Shown piece by piece: positions 26,510 to 35,073 of a stretch of DNA of 64,000 nt (within the stretch, counting starts at the first letter, position 1; each line of letters opens with the position of its first letter). The notes beneath the pieces were generated by a model. It made no database searches, was not told where the DNA came from, and was given only the letters and a program-made list of their open reading frames with translations. Both the position numbers and the translations under genes were made by a program. This DNA is from Bordetella genomosp. 12. GTDB lineage: Bacteria; Pseudomonadota; Gammaproteobacteria; Burkholderiales; Burkholderiaceae_B. Where the stretch lies: contig NZ_NEVU01000002.1 of assembly GCF_002261355.1 (NCBI RefSeq), forward strand, positions 1,116,001 to 1,180,000, written 5' to 3'.

Positions 26510-27709
26510 ATGCCCCTGCCCCGCGCCCTGCCGTCCATCTTGTCGCTGGATGACTTCGAAGACGCGGCACGCCGCCGCTTGCCGCGCCCGATTTTCGGCT
26601 ACATCGCGGGCGCGGCGGAAACCAATCTCTCGCGTGATGACAACCGGCAGGCGTTCTCGGAATTAGGCTTTGTGCCACGGGTGCTGCGCCAGGTGTCCGG
26701 CCGCGATCAGGGCGTCGACCTCTTCGGCACCCGTTACGCGACCCCCTTTGGCATCGCCCCCATGGGCATCAGTGCGCTGTCGGCCTATCGTGGCGACATC
26801 GTGCTGGCACGCGCGGCGCGGCAGGCTGGCATAGCCGCCATCATGAGCGCGACCTCCTTGATCCGTCTGGAGGAAGTCGCTGAAGCGGCGCCTGGCACCT
26901 GGTTTCAAGCCTATCTGCCTGGCGACATCGAGCGCATCGATGCCCTGGTCGATCGGGTCGCCGCTGCGGGCTTCAAGCAATTGGTGCTGACGGTAGACAT
27001 CCCGGTATCCGCCAATCGCGAAAACAATATTCGCACCGGCTTTTCCACCCCGCTCAAACCCAGTTTGCGTCTTGCCTGGGACGGGCTGACGCATCCCCGC
27101 TGGACGGCAGGCGTGTTTCTGCGCACGCTGGCGCGCCACGGCATGCCGCACTTCGAGAACTCCTTCGCCACCCGCGGCGCGCCCATCATGTCGGCCAGCG
27201 TCCTGCGTGACTTCAGTGCGCGCGACCACCTGAACTGGGAACACGTCGCCCGCATACGGGCCCGTTGGCAGGGACAACTGATCATCAAGGGCATCATGCA
27301 CCCGGCCGATGCGGCCTTGGCGCGCGAGCACGGCGCCGACGGCATCATCGTGTCCAACCATGGGGGCCGTCAGCTCGATGGCGCGGTCTCCCCCTTGCGC
27401 GTGCTGCCGGAAGTGGCACGCGCATCGGGCGGCATGGTGGTGATGATGGATAGCGGCATCCGGCGGGGTACCGACGTGCTCAAAGCCCTGGCGCTGGGCG
27501 CACACTTCGTTTTCGTCGGCCGGCCCTTTAACTATGCCGCCGCGGTAGGCGCAGACGCCGGGGTGGCCCACGCGATCGGCCTGTTGCGCGATGAGATCGA
27601 TCGGGATATGGCCATGCTGGGGATCGTAACGCCGGCCGAGATGGGGCCCGGGCTATTGGCCGCGCGCGGCCAACCCGGCCAGGCGCTCATTCCCAGGGAA
27701 AACGGATGA
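26510..27709 (+). CDS. lldD: FMN-dependent alpha-hydroxy-acid dehydrogenase (LldD-like)
   Basis: 399-residue enzyme of the L-lactate dehydrogenase/glycolate oxidase family, oxidising 2-hydroxy acids with FMN. Visible are YIAGAAETN, the FMN-site GIAPMGISALSAYRGD, ILTVDIPV-type LVLTVDIPVSANREN, the catalytic His-Gly-Gly-Arg in SNHGGRQLDG, and DSGIRRGTDVLKALALGA. The substrate may be L-lactate or another hydroxy acid such as mandelate. Its last 23 bases overlap the 3-prime end of the convergent metQ gene. Confidence 0.85.
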   Translation: MPLPRALPSILSLDDFEDAARRRLPRPIFGYIAGAAETNLSRDDNRQAFSELGFVPRVLRQVSGRDQGVDLFGTRYATPFGIAPMGISALSAYRGDIVLARAARQAGIAAIMSATSLIRLEEVAEAAPGTWFQAYLPGDIERIDALVDRVAAAGFKQLVLTVDIPVSANRENNIRTGFSTPLKPSLRLAWDGLTHPRWTAGVFLRTLARHGMPHFENSFATRGAPIMSASVLRDFSARDHLNWEHVARIRARWQGQLIIKGIMHPADAALAREHGADGIIVSNHGGRQLDGAVSPLRVLPEVARASGGMVVMMDSGIRRGTDVLKALALGAHFVFVGRPFNYAAAVGADAGVAHAIGLLRDEIDRDMAMLGIVTPAEMGPGLLAARGQPGQALIPRENG

Positions 27710-28508
27710 GATCGCCGTAAAGCCGCTTAAGCGTGGCTTTGACCTCGGGCGACTGCTGGTAGATATCGATAAAGCGCAACAAACGCGGATCCTGCGCCTT
27801 TTGCGGCGTGGTCACCCACCGTATGGCGTAACGTTTGATGGTGTCCGGATCGGTGTTATCGAACGCCAGACCATCTTTCTCATCGATGCCCGCGTGTTTG
27901 GCAAACGTGGTGTAGGTCACCGAGGCGGTAACGTCATCAAACGTACGGGCCGATTGCGATCCCTCGACTTGCACCAGGCGAATATTGCGCGGATTGGCGA
28001 CGATATCCTGCAAGGTAGCCCGGTGGCCGACGCCCGGCTTGAGCTTGAGCAGGCCGATCCGCTCCAGCAGCAGCAAGGCCCGGCCTGTGTTGACCGGATC
28101 GTTGGGAACCGCGATGGTGGCGCCCTGCGGAATCTCGTCGCCGCGCTTGAGCTTCTTCGAGAACAGGCCGATGGTGGTCGAATAACCGTAATCGATGGCT
28201 TGAAGCTGGCTGCCGCGGCTTTGATTGAAAAGCTGCAGAAACGGCTCATGCTGAAAGAAGTTGGCGTCGATGGAGCCATCCGCCACGGCGATGTTGGGCA
28301 GCACCCAATCACTGAACTCCACCAGCTTGACGTCCAGCCCCTGGGCGGCGGCCTGGCGGATGGCGATTTCCGTCGCTTCGTTGGCCACGCTGGCGATCAC
28401 GCCGATACGCAAGGGTTGGCTGGAGGCGGCCAGGGCCGAGCCCGTCAGCGCCAGCAGACCCAAGCCGAATACCCATGCCCGCAAGCTGCCTTTCATGCTT
28501 TTTTTCAT
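27687..28508 (-). CDS. metQ: MetQ/NlpA-family substrate-binding protein
   Basis: Periplasmic D/L-methionine-type binding protein, 273 residues. It has a signal peptide MKKSMKGSLRAWVFGLGLLA ending near ALA-AS. The family pattern is IGVIASVANEATEIA, VADGSIDANFFQHEPFL, IAVPNDPVNTGRALLLLE and YTTFAKHAGI. Unlike typical MetQ there is no lipobox cysteine, so it is probably soluble rather than a lipoprotein. No metN or metI is adjacent, so it is an orphan component. ATG at 28508; its ribosome site is weak. Confidence 0.83.
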   Translation of the reverse strand: MKKSMKGSLRAWVFGLGLLALTGSALAASSQPLRIGVIASVANEATEIAIRQAAAQGLDVKLVEFSDWVLPNIAVADGSIDANFFQHEPFLQLFNQSRGSQLQAIDYGYSTTIGLFSKKLKRGDEIPQGATIAVPNDPVNTGRALLLLERIGLLKLKPGVGHRATLQDIVANPRNIRLVQVEGSQSARTFDDVTASVTYTTFAKHAGIDEKDGLAFDNTDPDTIKRYAIRWVTTPQKAQDPRLLRFIDIYQQSPEVKATLKRLYGDLIRFPWE

Positions 28509-28628
28509 ATTGGATTCTGCCCCAAGACCCGGCCATATCGGTGGCCAATGGCCGAATTGTGCCCCAAGCTCCGTAGCGCCTGCGCTTTATCCCTGGCATT
28601 TTTGAGGGAATGACACAGGCCCGCCACA

Positions 28629-29144
28629 TCAAGCCGGCCGAGGACCCAGGCGCGGGTCATAGATGAACTTTTCGCAGCGCAAGACCCGCACTTTGGCGGC
28701 ATCGGCGTGGCGAGGATTGATCAGGATATTGCCATCGGGCAGGCCCTGATGCGGCAAGATGGCGCTGGGCAGCGCGAGTAATGCGGATTTGCCTGCCCGC
28801 ACCCAGTCGTCGCCAATGCGCTGCGACGCCTCGGCAAACGGCACCGCATCCCAGAACGGATGCTGACGGCGCAATTGAGCAACGGAGAGCACTTGCCGCG
28901 CGTCATAGACCGCTTGCGGCACCTGCAGCTCGACCAGATAGCGGTTGGCGTGCTCGCTGGCCTTGATGCCGAAATGCACCAAGGTCTCCAGAACGGCCAA
29001 GGCCACACTGCTGCTGGTGTAGAGCACTGCCGTACCGGCGCTGTTGTAGCGCCCGCCCACTGCGGCGGCCCCGGCTCCGCTCAGATCATCGGCGCGGTAC
29101 TTCCCGACGGTGGCGGCTATCCGCCACAAGGATACCGTGTTCAA
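28629..29144 (-). CDS. RES-domain toxin of a RES-Xre toxin-antitoxin pair
   Basis: 171-residue protein with the RES arrangement: Arg in GGRYNSAG, Glu in ALAVLETLVHFG and a C-terminal Ser-containing stretch ahead of NILINPRH. RES toxins deplete NAD in known pairs. The start is TTG at 29144, overlapping the antitoxin stop as TTGA, with GGAGTCC upstream. The longer frame to 29264 lies inside the antitoxin gene. Antitoxin-first order and overlap fit co-translation. Confidence 0.85.
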   Translation of the reverse strand: MNTVSLWRIAATVGKYRADDLSGAGAAAVGGRYNSAGTAVLYTSSSVALAVLETLVHFGIKASEHANRYLVELQVPQAVYDARQVLSVAQLRRQHPFWDAVPFAEASQRIGDDWVRAGKSALLALPSAILPHQGLPDGNILINPRHADAAKVRVLRCEKFIYDPRLGPRPA

Positions 29145-29605
29145 GCCAGGACTCCGGCCGCCGCGCGAGCCAGAGTGTCTTCGACCATGCGGCTGCCCGC
29201 GTCGGAGGTCAGCAGGGTCAAGGGGCGTTGATGGCCCAAGGCCGGCACCGGCGTATTCAGCCACTGCACGGCGTCCTCGACGCTACCGAGCAGTTGCCGC
29301 GCCAGACGCGTCACGCGGGCCACCCGCGCCAACCTGTCGGACTCTCCCATGGGCAAGGGCTGGCCCTCACGATGCCAACGCGACAGCGAGGCCGCCTTGA
29401 CCTCGGTAATCGCCATGATCTCGGCTTTGCTGACCTGCAGAAAATCCGCCGCGTCATCTACCAGCGTGGTGGCCAGACCCCGGCCGACCTCGTGGGCCAG
29501 ATGGGGCAGATCCGCGTCGATCAGGGCAAGAAAGGTCTTAGGCGCGGCCCGGCCCGCGCGGCGGCGGGCGGGATGCTCCGTGGTGCTGGCAAGCGCGATG
29601 GACAT
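29141..29605 (-). CDS. Xre/MbcA/ParS-like antitoxin (DUF2384)
   Basis: 154-residue antitoxin. A central HTH-like segment (DDAADFLQVSKAEIMAITEV) is followed by the toxin-binding domain with AVQWLNTPVPALGHQRPLTLL and SDAGSRMVEDTLARAAAGVLA, the classic Xre-MbcA-ParS C-terminus. ATG at 29605 follows GGAGA. It should neutralise the RES toxin encoded directly downstream and repress its own promoter at the inverted repeat 29625-29671. Confidence 0.87.
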   Translation of the reverse strand: MSIALASTTEHPARRRAGRAAPKTFLALIDADLPHLAHEVGRGLATTLVDDAADFLQVSKAEIMAITEVKAASLSRWHREGQPLPMGESDRLARVARVTRLARQLLGSVEDAVQWLNTPVPALGHQRPLTLLTSDAGSRMVEDTLARAAAGVLA

Positions 29606-29624
29606 GGTCGTCTCCGGCTAAGGT

Positions 29625-29671
29625 CAATTCATTCCGATTGGAATTTATTTTATACCAAACGGAATGAATTG
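29625..29671. promoter_or_regulatory. Operator-like inverted repeat at the RES-Xre promoter
   Basis: Perfect 12-base arms CAATTCATTCCG (29625-29636) and CGGAATGAATTG (29660-29671) flank an AT-rich 23-base centre. The centre contains a further GGAAT half-site (29640-29644) forming ATTCC-GATT-GGAAT. The site lies 20 bases upstream of the antitoxin ATG, between it and the end of hslR, and is the likely autoregulation site. Confidence 0.75.
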
Positions 29672-29680
29672 CGCATCGCG

Positions 29681-30067
29681 TCACGATTTGCCGCGCCAGG
29701 CATCGATCAGGCGGCGGTCACGTTTCGTGGGACGGCCATCGGCAATGTCCTGCGCCGGCTCGGGCGCCAGCCGGCGCATTTCGGCCGCACGCTCGCGAGC
29801 CTGTTGGCTCTCGGGCGTTTCCTCATACAACTGCCGTGCCACGGGCGCGGGCCCCCGCACGGCACTGATGCCGCGCACCCAGACTTCCATGGGCGGGTCC
29901 TCCTTGCGTACGCGGACCTTGTCACCCGGGGCCACCTCGCGCGCCGGTTTGGCCAATTGATCATTGACCAGCACGCGGCCGCGGCCGATCTCATCGGCGG
30001 CAAGGCTGCGCGTTTTGTAAAACCGCGCCGCCCACAGCCATTTGTCCAATCTCAGCTTCTCGGTCAC
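29681..30067 (-). CDS. hslR: Hsp15, S4-domain ribosome-associated heat-shock protein
   Basis: 128 residues from a GTG at 30067 with AAGGAT at seven bases. The S4 RNA-binding motif is at about 3-60 (EKLRLDKWLWAARFYKTRSLA, VLVNDQLAKPAREV), and the tail is basic (PTKRDRRLIDAW). Hsp15 binds 50S subunits carrying stalled nascent chains and helps recycle them. The open frame reaches 30232, but that extension is the shadow of the divergent DUF423 gene. Confidence 0.87.
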   Translation of the reverse strand: MTEKLRLDKWLWAARFYKTRSLAADEIGRGRVLVNDQLAKPAREVAPGDKVRVRKEDPPMEVWVRGISAVRGPAPVARQLYEETPESQQARERAAEMRRLAPEPAQDIADGRPTKRDRRLIDAWRGKS

Positions 30068-30146
30068 ACTGCTATCCTTACACGCGATAACCCTATGATA
30101 GCTGTACCGTCGCGGCCCGCCGCCACTGCAACACCCCGAGGATTCC

Positions 30147-30524
30147 ATGCCTGACCGCCCCTTCGTCATTCTTGCCGCGCTCAATATGATCCTCGCCGTG
30201 GGCGCGGGTGCGTTCGGGGCGCATGGTCTCAAGCGGGTGCTCGAGCCGGATATGCTGGCCGTCTGGCAGACGGGGGTGCTGTATCAGCTGATTCATGCGC
30301 TCGGCCTGCTGGCCGTGGCCTGGCTTACCACCCGCTATAGCTCGGCCCTGCTGCCGACGGCGGGTTGGTTGATGTTCGCCGGCATCGTGCTGTTCAGTGG
30401 CAGTCTCTATCTGCTTGCCGGCACCGGCACCCGCATCCTGGGCGCCATCACGCCCATCGGCGGCGTGGCCTTTCTGCTTTCCTGGGCGCTGATCGCCTGG
30501 GCCGTGTTGCGCAGCCCGCAGTAA
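30147..30524 (+). CDS. DUF423 (YgdD-like) small membrane protein
   Basis: 125 residues with four hydrophobic helices. The DUF423 signature is GAFGAHGLKRVLEPDMLAVW plus ALGLLAVAWL and GRILGAITPIGG-like TRILGAITPIGGVAFLL. Function unknown. Divergent from hslR with an 79-base spacer. The DMT transporter starts two bases after its stop. Confidence 0.83.
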   Translation: MPDRPFVILAALNMILAVGAGAFGAHGLKRVLEPDMLAVWQTGVLYQLIHALGLLAVAWLTTRYSSALLPTAGWLMFAGIVLFSGSLYLLAGTGTRILGAITPIGGVAFLLSWALIAWAVLRSPQ

Positions 30525-30526
30525 CC

Positions 30527-31423
30527 ATGGCCCGCGTAACGACCCACGCGCCCGATGCCGGCGCGGGCCCGCTAGCGGGCATTCTCTGTGTGGTGGCGGG
30601 GATTTTCTGCCTGACGCTCAGCGACGCCCAGGCCAAGTGGCTAAGCGCGTCCTATTCGCCCATCCAGATCCTCTTTCTGCGTGCCCTCATCGCCGCTCCC
30701 GTGGTGCTGGTGCTGGCCGCCAGCCTGGGCGGGCGTCGCAGCCTGCGCACCCGCCATCCGGGCATCCACCTCCTGCGTGGCGCCATCAATATCATCTCGG
30801 CGAGTTGTTTTTACCTGGGTTTGAGTTATCTGCCCCTGGCCGAAAACACCGCCATTGCATTTGCCGCGCCCCTGTTTGTGACCGCCCTATCGGTGTTCGT
30901 GCTCAAAGAGCGGGTCGACGGCCGCCGTTGGCTGGCCGTGGCCGCCGGATTTGCCGGTGTTCTGGTGATCGTGCGCCCCGGCTCGGCCAGTTTTCAGGTC
31001 GCGGCCCTCTTGCCGCTGGTGACCGCCCTGCTCTACGCGGTGATGATGATCACCGCGCGGGCGATCGGCCACGGAGAAGGCATGCTGACGACGATGTTCT
31101 ATATCGTGGCCGGCCAGCTTGTCTGCAGCGCGGTGGCCATCCCGTGGTTCTGGCACACGCCCCACCTGGCGGACCTGCCCTTGTTTGCCGGCGTGGCGCT
31201 GTTCAGCACCCTGGGGCTGACGCTCATCACGCAGGGTTTTCGCATCGGACCGGCTTCCGTGGTGGCTCCTTTCGACTACACAGGCTTGCTGTGGGCCACC
31301 TTGCTGGGCTGGCTCATCTGGGGCGAAAAACCGGCATTTTCCGCCACCCTGGGTGCGGTATTCATCGCGGGCAGCGGCCTGTACATCGCCTGGCGGGAAA
31401 CCGGCAAGCGCCGCCGCCGATGA
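30527..31423 (+). CDS. EamA/DMT-family transporter
   Basis: 298-residue membrane protein with two EamA repeats and about ten helices. Hallmarks are LFLRALIAAPVVL, LAENTAIAFAAPLFVTALSV, FAGVLVIVRPG and ALFSTLGLTLITQGFR. The substrate is unknown. ATG at 30527, two bases after the DUF423 stop, so the genes are probably co-transcribed. It converges on the sugar dehydrogenase gene with a three-base gap. Confidence 0.82.
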   Translation: MARVTTHAPDAGAGPLAGILCVVAGIFCLTLSDAQAKWLSASYSPIQILFLRALIAAPVVLVLAASLGGRRSLRTRHPGIHLLRGAINIISASCFYLGLSYLPLAENTAIAFAAPLFVTALSVFVLKERVDGRRWLAVAAGFAGVLVIVRPGSASFQVAALLPLVTALLYAVMMITARAIGHGEGMLTTMFYIVAGQLVCSAVAIPWFWHTPHLADLPLFAGVALFSTLGLTLITQGFRIGPASVVAPFDYTGLLWATLLGWLIWGEKPAFSATLGAVFIAGSGLYIAWRETGKRRRR

Positions 31424-31426
31424 GCG

Positions 31427-32566
31427 CTACTTTGGCGCAGCCGGTGTCACGCGCAGCAAGGCGCCCTCCCGGGCATCCGTGAGAACATAGACCGCGCCAT
31501 CCGGCCCGACACGCACGTCACGGATGCGCGCGCCCAGGTCCTTGAGCAGACGCTCTTCGGCCACGATGTCGTCGCCGTCGAGCGTCAGGCGGATGAGCGA
31601 CTCGTCAGCCAAAGCGCCAATGAAAAGCGAGTGTTTCCATTGCGGATAGGTGGGCGCGTCATAAAAGGCCATGCCTGAAATCGCTGGCGACTTCGCCCAC
31701 CAATACCGCGCCGGCTCTCCCGAAGGCAGGTCCGCGCCTTTGGCCTCGGGAATCTTCAGACCAGAGTAATTGATGCCATGGGTGGCCAAGGGCCAACCAT
31801 AGTTCGCACCGCGCTTGACGATGTTGATCTCATCGCCGCCGCGCGGGCCGTGTTCGTGCTCCCACAGCGCGCCGCTCCAGGGATTGACGGCCAGGCCCTG
31901 GGGATTCCGGTGGCCATACGACCAGATCTCGGGACGGGCCTGTTTCTGTGCCGTAAAAGGATTGTCCTGCGGCACCCCGCCATCCGGCCTCAGGCGCACG
32001 ATCTTGCCTTGCAGCTTGTCCAGATCCTGAGCGGTGGGCCGTTGGTTGTTCTCGCCCAGCGCTATGAAAAGATGCCCCGTCTTGTCGAAGGCCAGACGCG
32101 AGCCGTAGTGGTTGCCGGTGGAGAGTTTGGGCAACTGGCGGAAAATCTCGCGAAAGCCGGTCAAGGCTGTGCCATCGGGCGAGAGTTGTGCGCGGCCGAC
32201 CGCCGTGCCGCTCTTGCCTTCGCCCGATTGCGCATAGGCCAGATAGACCAGCCGGTCTTGCGCAAATCCGGGCGAGAGCGCGACATCCAGCAGGCCGCCC
32301 TGACCCTGGGCATAGACCTCGGGCACGCCGCTGATCGGCGGCGACAGCTTGCCGTCGCGCAACAGGCGCAAGGTGCCCGGCCGCTCGGTGATGAGCGCCG
32401 ACCCATCGGGCAGGAAGGCCAAGGCCCAGGGATGCTGCAGGCCGCCGACGACCTCACTGACTTGCACGCTTGCGGTGGTGGGGGGCCGGCTGCTGGCGGC
32501 CTGAGACAGGCCGAGCGGCGCTAGCGCCGCCACCAGGGCCAGGCTGGGTAACGGATGACACGACAT
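31427..32566 (-). CDS. Soluble aldose (PQQ-type) sugar dehydrogenase, YliI/Asd-like
   Basis: 379-residue periplasmic six-bladed beta-propeller of the GSDH family. The start ATG at 32566 has a strong GGGGAGG site and is followed by a signal peptide (MSCHPLPSLALVAALAPLGL, ending near SQA). Family blocks are LQHPWALAFLPDGSALITERPG, LSPGFAQDRLVYLAY, EIWSYGHRNPQGLA, EHEHGPRGGDEIN and NYGWPLATHG. Oxidises sugars if PQQ is available. No PQQ synthesis genes are nearby. Confidence 0.85.
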   Translation of the reverse strand: MSCHPLPSLALVAALAPLGLSQAASSRPPTTASVQVSEVVGGLQHPWALAFLPDGSALITERPGTLRLLRDGKLSPPISGVPEVYAQGQGGLLDVALSPGFAQDRLVYLAYAQSGEGKSGTAVGRAQLSPDGTALTGFREIFRQLPKLSTGNHYGSRLAFDKTGHLFIALGENNQRPTAQDLDKLQGKIVRLRPDGGVPQDNPFTAQKQARPEIWSYGHRNPQGLAVNPWSGALWEHEHGPRGGDEINIVKRGANYGWPLATHGINYSGLKIPEAKGADLPSGEPARYWWAKSPAISGMAFYDAPTYPQWKHSLFIGALADESLIRLTLDGDDIVAEERLLKDLGARIRDVRVGPDGAVYVLTDAREGALLRVTPAAPK

Positions 32567-32671
32567 GGGACCTCCCCGCGACAGGTGTCGGATGTGTGTG
32601 AACACGTTGTCTCCGCCAGGCGTACCATATGCGCTGGACAAGATACGTCCTCTTTTCGGAGACCACGCTCA

Positions 32672-33286
32672 ATGAAACTGTACTACATGCCTGGCGCCTG
32701 CTCGCTGGCGGACCACATCGTCCTCGAGTGGATCGGCAAGCCCTATGAGACCCATATGCTCAGCCGTGAAGCCCTGAAGGAACCGGCGTTCCTGAAGATC
32801 AATCCCCTGGGCGCGGTCCCCGCCCTGGTCGATGGCGACCTGGTGCTGACGCAGAACACCGCCATTCTCGAGTATCTGGCCGAAGCCGCACCGCAAGCCG
32901 GGCTCATGGGCGACGGCACGGCCGCCGGGCGCGCTGAAACGCGCCGCTGGTTGGGATTGATCAACTCCGATGTGCACAAGACGTTCTCCCTGGTCTTTGG
33001 CGCGCAACGCTATGTCGAAGACGAAGCCGCCCAGAATGCCCTGCGCGCCAGCGCCGCGCGGCAACTGCGCGCGCTGTTCGGCATCATTGATCAGCGCCTC
33101 GGTGGCCGCGCCTATCTGACCGGCGATCGCCCCGGCATCGCGGACGCCTACCTGTACGTCGTCCTGCGTTGGGCGCACGCCAAGGACATCGATCTGAGCG
33201 GCTACGAGGGCCTGGCTGCCTTCTTCAAGCGCATGGAAGCCGACCCCAAGGTTCAGGCTGCGCTCAAGGCCGAAGGCCTGGCCTGA
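32672..33286 (+). CDS. Glutathione S-transferase, beta class
   Basis: 204 residues. The N-terminus MKLYYMPGACSLADHIVLEW carries the Cys10 typical of bacterial beta-class GSTs. NPLGAVPALVDGDLVLTQNTAILEYLAE is the glutathione-binding region with cis-Pro and Ser/Asn contacts. The C-terminal helical domain ends with the GDRPGIADAYLYVVL N-capping box. ATG at 32672 has GGAGA upstream. It is divergent from the sugar dehydrogenase. Confidence 0.9.
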   Translation: MKLYYMPGACSLADHIVLEWIGKPYETHMLSREALKEPAFLKINPLGAVPALVDGDLVLTQNTAILEYLAEAAPQAGLMGDGTAAGRAETRRWLGLINSDVHKTFSLVFGAQRYVEDEAAQNALRASAARQLRALFGIIDQRLGGRAYLTGDRPGIADAYLYVVLRWAHAKDIDLSGYEGLAAFFKRMEADPKVQAALKAEGLA

Positions 33287-33363
33287 GTCAGAGGGACAGG
33301 GGCGGGCCATCCGGCCCGCTCCGGCGACGACGGCGCGGCGGGTCTGCGCTGGGGGAGCGCTAC

Positions 33364-34095
33364 ATGAGCTATCAACTCTGGTATTGGAGCGATATCCCCG
33401 GACGCGGCGAGTTCGTCCGGCTGGCCCTGGAGGCAGGAAACATCCCTTACCGGGATTGTGCCCGCGAGCCGGATATCGGCAGCAAGGGGCTGATCGACGA
33501 CATGCTGCGCCCGCGCCAGCATCCGCCTTTTGCTCCGCCCTATCTCGTGGCCGACGGCATGACGCTGGGGCAGACGGCCAATATCCTGTATTTCCTGGGC
33601 GAGCGCCACGGCCTGGCGCCCGACGATGTGGCTGGCAGGCTGTGGGTCAACCAGTTGCAGTTGACGATTGCCGATATCGTCGCCGAAGCGCACGATGTGC
33701 ATCACCCGATCGCGACCAGCCTGTACTACGAAGACCAGCAAACTGAAGCCAAGCGGCGGGCCAGTTATTTCCGCCAGGAAAGAATCCCCAAGTATCTGGC
33801 CTATTTTGAGCGCGTGCTGCAAGACGGCGATGGCTGGCTGGCGGGCGGGGCCCGCTGGAGCTATGCAGATCTGTCCCTTTATCACCTGATCTTCGGCCTG
33901 CTCTATGCCTTCCCGCACCGGATGGCACGCATCGCGCGCGACTATCCGCGGGTCTTCGCCGTGCACGATCGCGTGGCCAACCTGCCAGCATTGCAGACTT
34001 ATCTCACCAGCCCGCGGCGCCTGGCCATGGGCATGGATCTCTTTCGGCATTACGCCGAGCTGGATGACGGGCCCTCTGGCGACAGCCTAGGGTAA
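33364..34095 (+). CDS. Glutathione S-transferase family protein (sigma-like)
   Basis: 243 residues, distinct from the preceding GST. The N-terminus MSYQLWYWSDIPGRGEFVRLALE has the Tyr and GRGE pattern of sigma/alpha-like enzymes. YLVADGMTLGQTANILYFLGE replaces the usual substrate pocket, and WSYADLSLYHLIFGLLYAFP is the C-terminal motif. ATG at 33364 follows GGGGAG. 77 bases after the first GST on the same strand, so the two may be co-expressed. Confidence 0.82.
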   Translation: MSYQLWYWSDIPGRGEFVRLALEAGNIPYRDCAREPDIGSKGLIDDMLRPRQHPPFAPPYLVADGMTLGQTANILYFLGERHGLAPDDVAGRLWVNQLQLTIADIVAEAHDVHHPIATSLYYEDQQTEAKRRASYFRQERIPKYLAYFERVLQDGDGWLAGGARWSYADLSLYHLIFGLLYAFPHRMARIARDYPRVFAVHDRVANLPALQTYLTSPRRLAMGMDLFRHYAELDDGPSGDSLG

Positions 34096-34254
34096 ACCCT
34101 GGAAAAATAAGTCACGCCGCAGTATCATTAGGCAAACGTTTCTTAATCGGCTTTGCCCTTCTCCCTGGGAGACCCGGGCCGGCCGACCTGGCCCGGCTGC
34201 TCGGATGGCCGTCTCGAGGCGCGCGCGATGCCGCCCTGGTTTCACCGCTTTGTC

Positions 34255-34998
34255 ATGAATCACACCGCTTCTTGTTACTTGGGCATCCTAGGGGGCATGG
34301 GCCCGCTTGCCGGTGCCGCCTTTGCCATGCGCCTGGCAGCGCTCACCCCGGCCAGCATCGATCAGCAACACATCCCCGCCCTGCTGCTGAATGACCCGCG
34401 CATCCCCGACCGCAGCACGGCCCGCCTGTACGGCGGCACCGACCCCTGGCCGGCGATGCTGCGCGGCATCCGCATGCTCAACGACGCGGGCGCACGGCTG
34501 ATTGCCGTTCCCTGCAATACCGCGCATCTCTGGTACGAGCAGATGGCTCAGGCCTCCGATTGCGAGGTGCTGCACATCATCGAAGCCGTCGCGCAAGATC
34601 TGCAGCGTCAGGGCATCACCCGCGGGCGGATCGGCCTTATGGGCACGGCCGCCACGCTGGGCCTGGGCCTGTACCAGCAAACCCTCGAAAAACACGGCTA
34701 CACCTGCATCGTTCCCACCGAAGAAGAGATCGACACGCTCTGCATGGGTTCGATCCGGGCCGTCAAAGGCAACCAGGTCGAAGCGTCCTTCGCGCCCGCG
34801 GCGGAGTGCATCGAACGACTGCGCATGCGCGGCGCCGATGCCGTCGTGCTGGGTTGCACCGAGTTGCCCCTGGCCGTGCCGCACGCGCTGCGCAAAAGCC
34901 TGGGTATCCCCTTGACGGATTCGATCGACGCCCTGGCCCTGGCGGCAATCGCCCATTACCAGCTGCATAGCCTCGAAAGCGAAGCCGTTCCTGCCTGA
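34255..34998 (+). CDS. Aspartate/glutamate racemase-family protein
   Basis: 247-residue PLP-independent racemase. Both catalytic cysteines are present, in AVPCNTAH and VVLGCTELPL. The N-terminus is LGILGGMGPLAGAAFAMRL. Because both Cys-Thr/Asn motifs are intact, racemase activity on aspartate or a related amino acid is likely. ATG at 34255; upstream in-frame ATGs at 34228 and 34153 are less likely. It converges on livF of the second Liv operon. Confidence 0.82.
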   Translation: MNHTASCYLGILGGMGPLAGAAFAMRLAALTPASIDQQHIPALLLNDPRIPDRSTARLYGGTDPWPAMLRGIRMLNDAGARLIAVPCNTAHLWYEQMAQASDCEVLHIIEAVAQDLQRQGITRGRIGLMGTAATLGLGLYQQTLEKHGYTCIVPTEEEIDTLCMGSIRAVKGNQVEASFAPAAECIERLRMRGADAVVLGCTELPLAVPHALRKSLGIPLTDSIDALALAAIAHYQLHSLESEAVPA

Positions 34999-35031
34999 GG
35001 GCGGCCGGATTTGCTGGCGAACCTGCCCGGC

Positions 35032-35059
35032 GCGGGCGTCAGCGCCAGCTGACACCCGC
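35032..35059. terminator. Hairpin between convergent racemase and livF genes
   Basis: GCGGG-C-GTCAGC-GCCA-GCTGAC-A-CCCGC, an 11-bp stem with one mismatch. There is no T-run, so it is a weak or Rho-assisted terminator at best. Confidence 0.4.
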
Positions 35060-35073
35060 CGCCCGCGCGGCGC

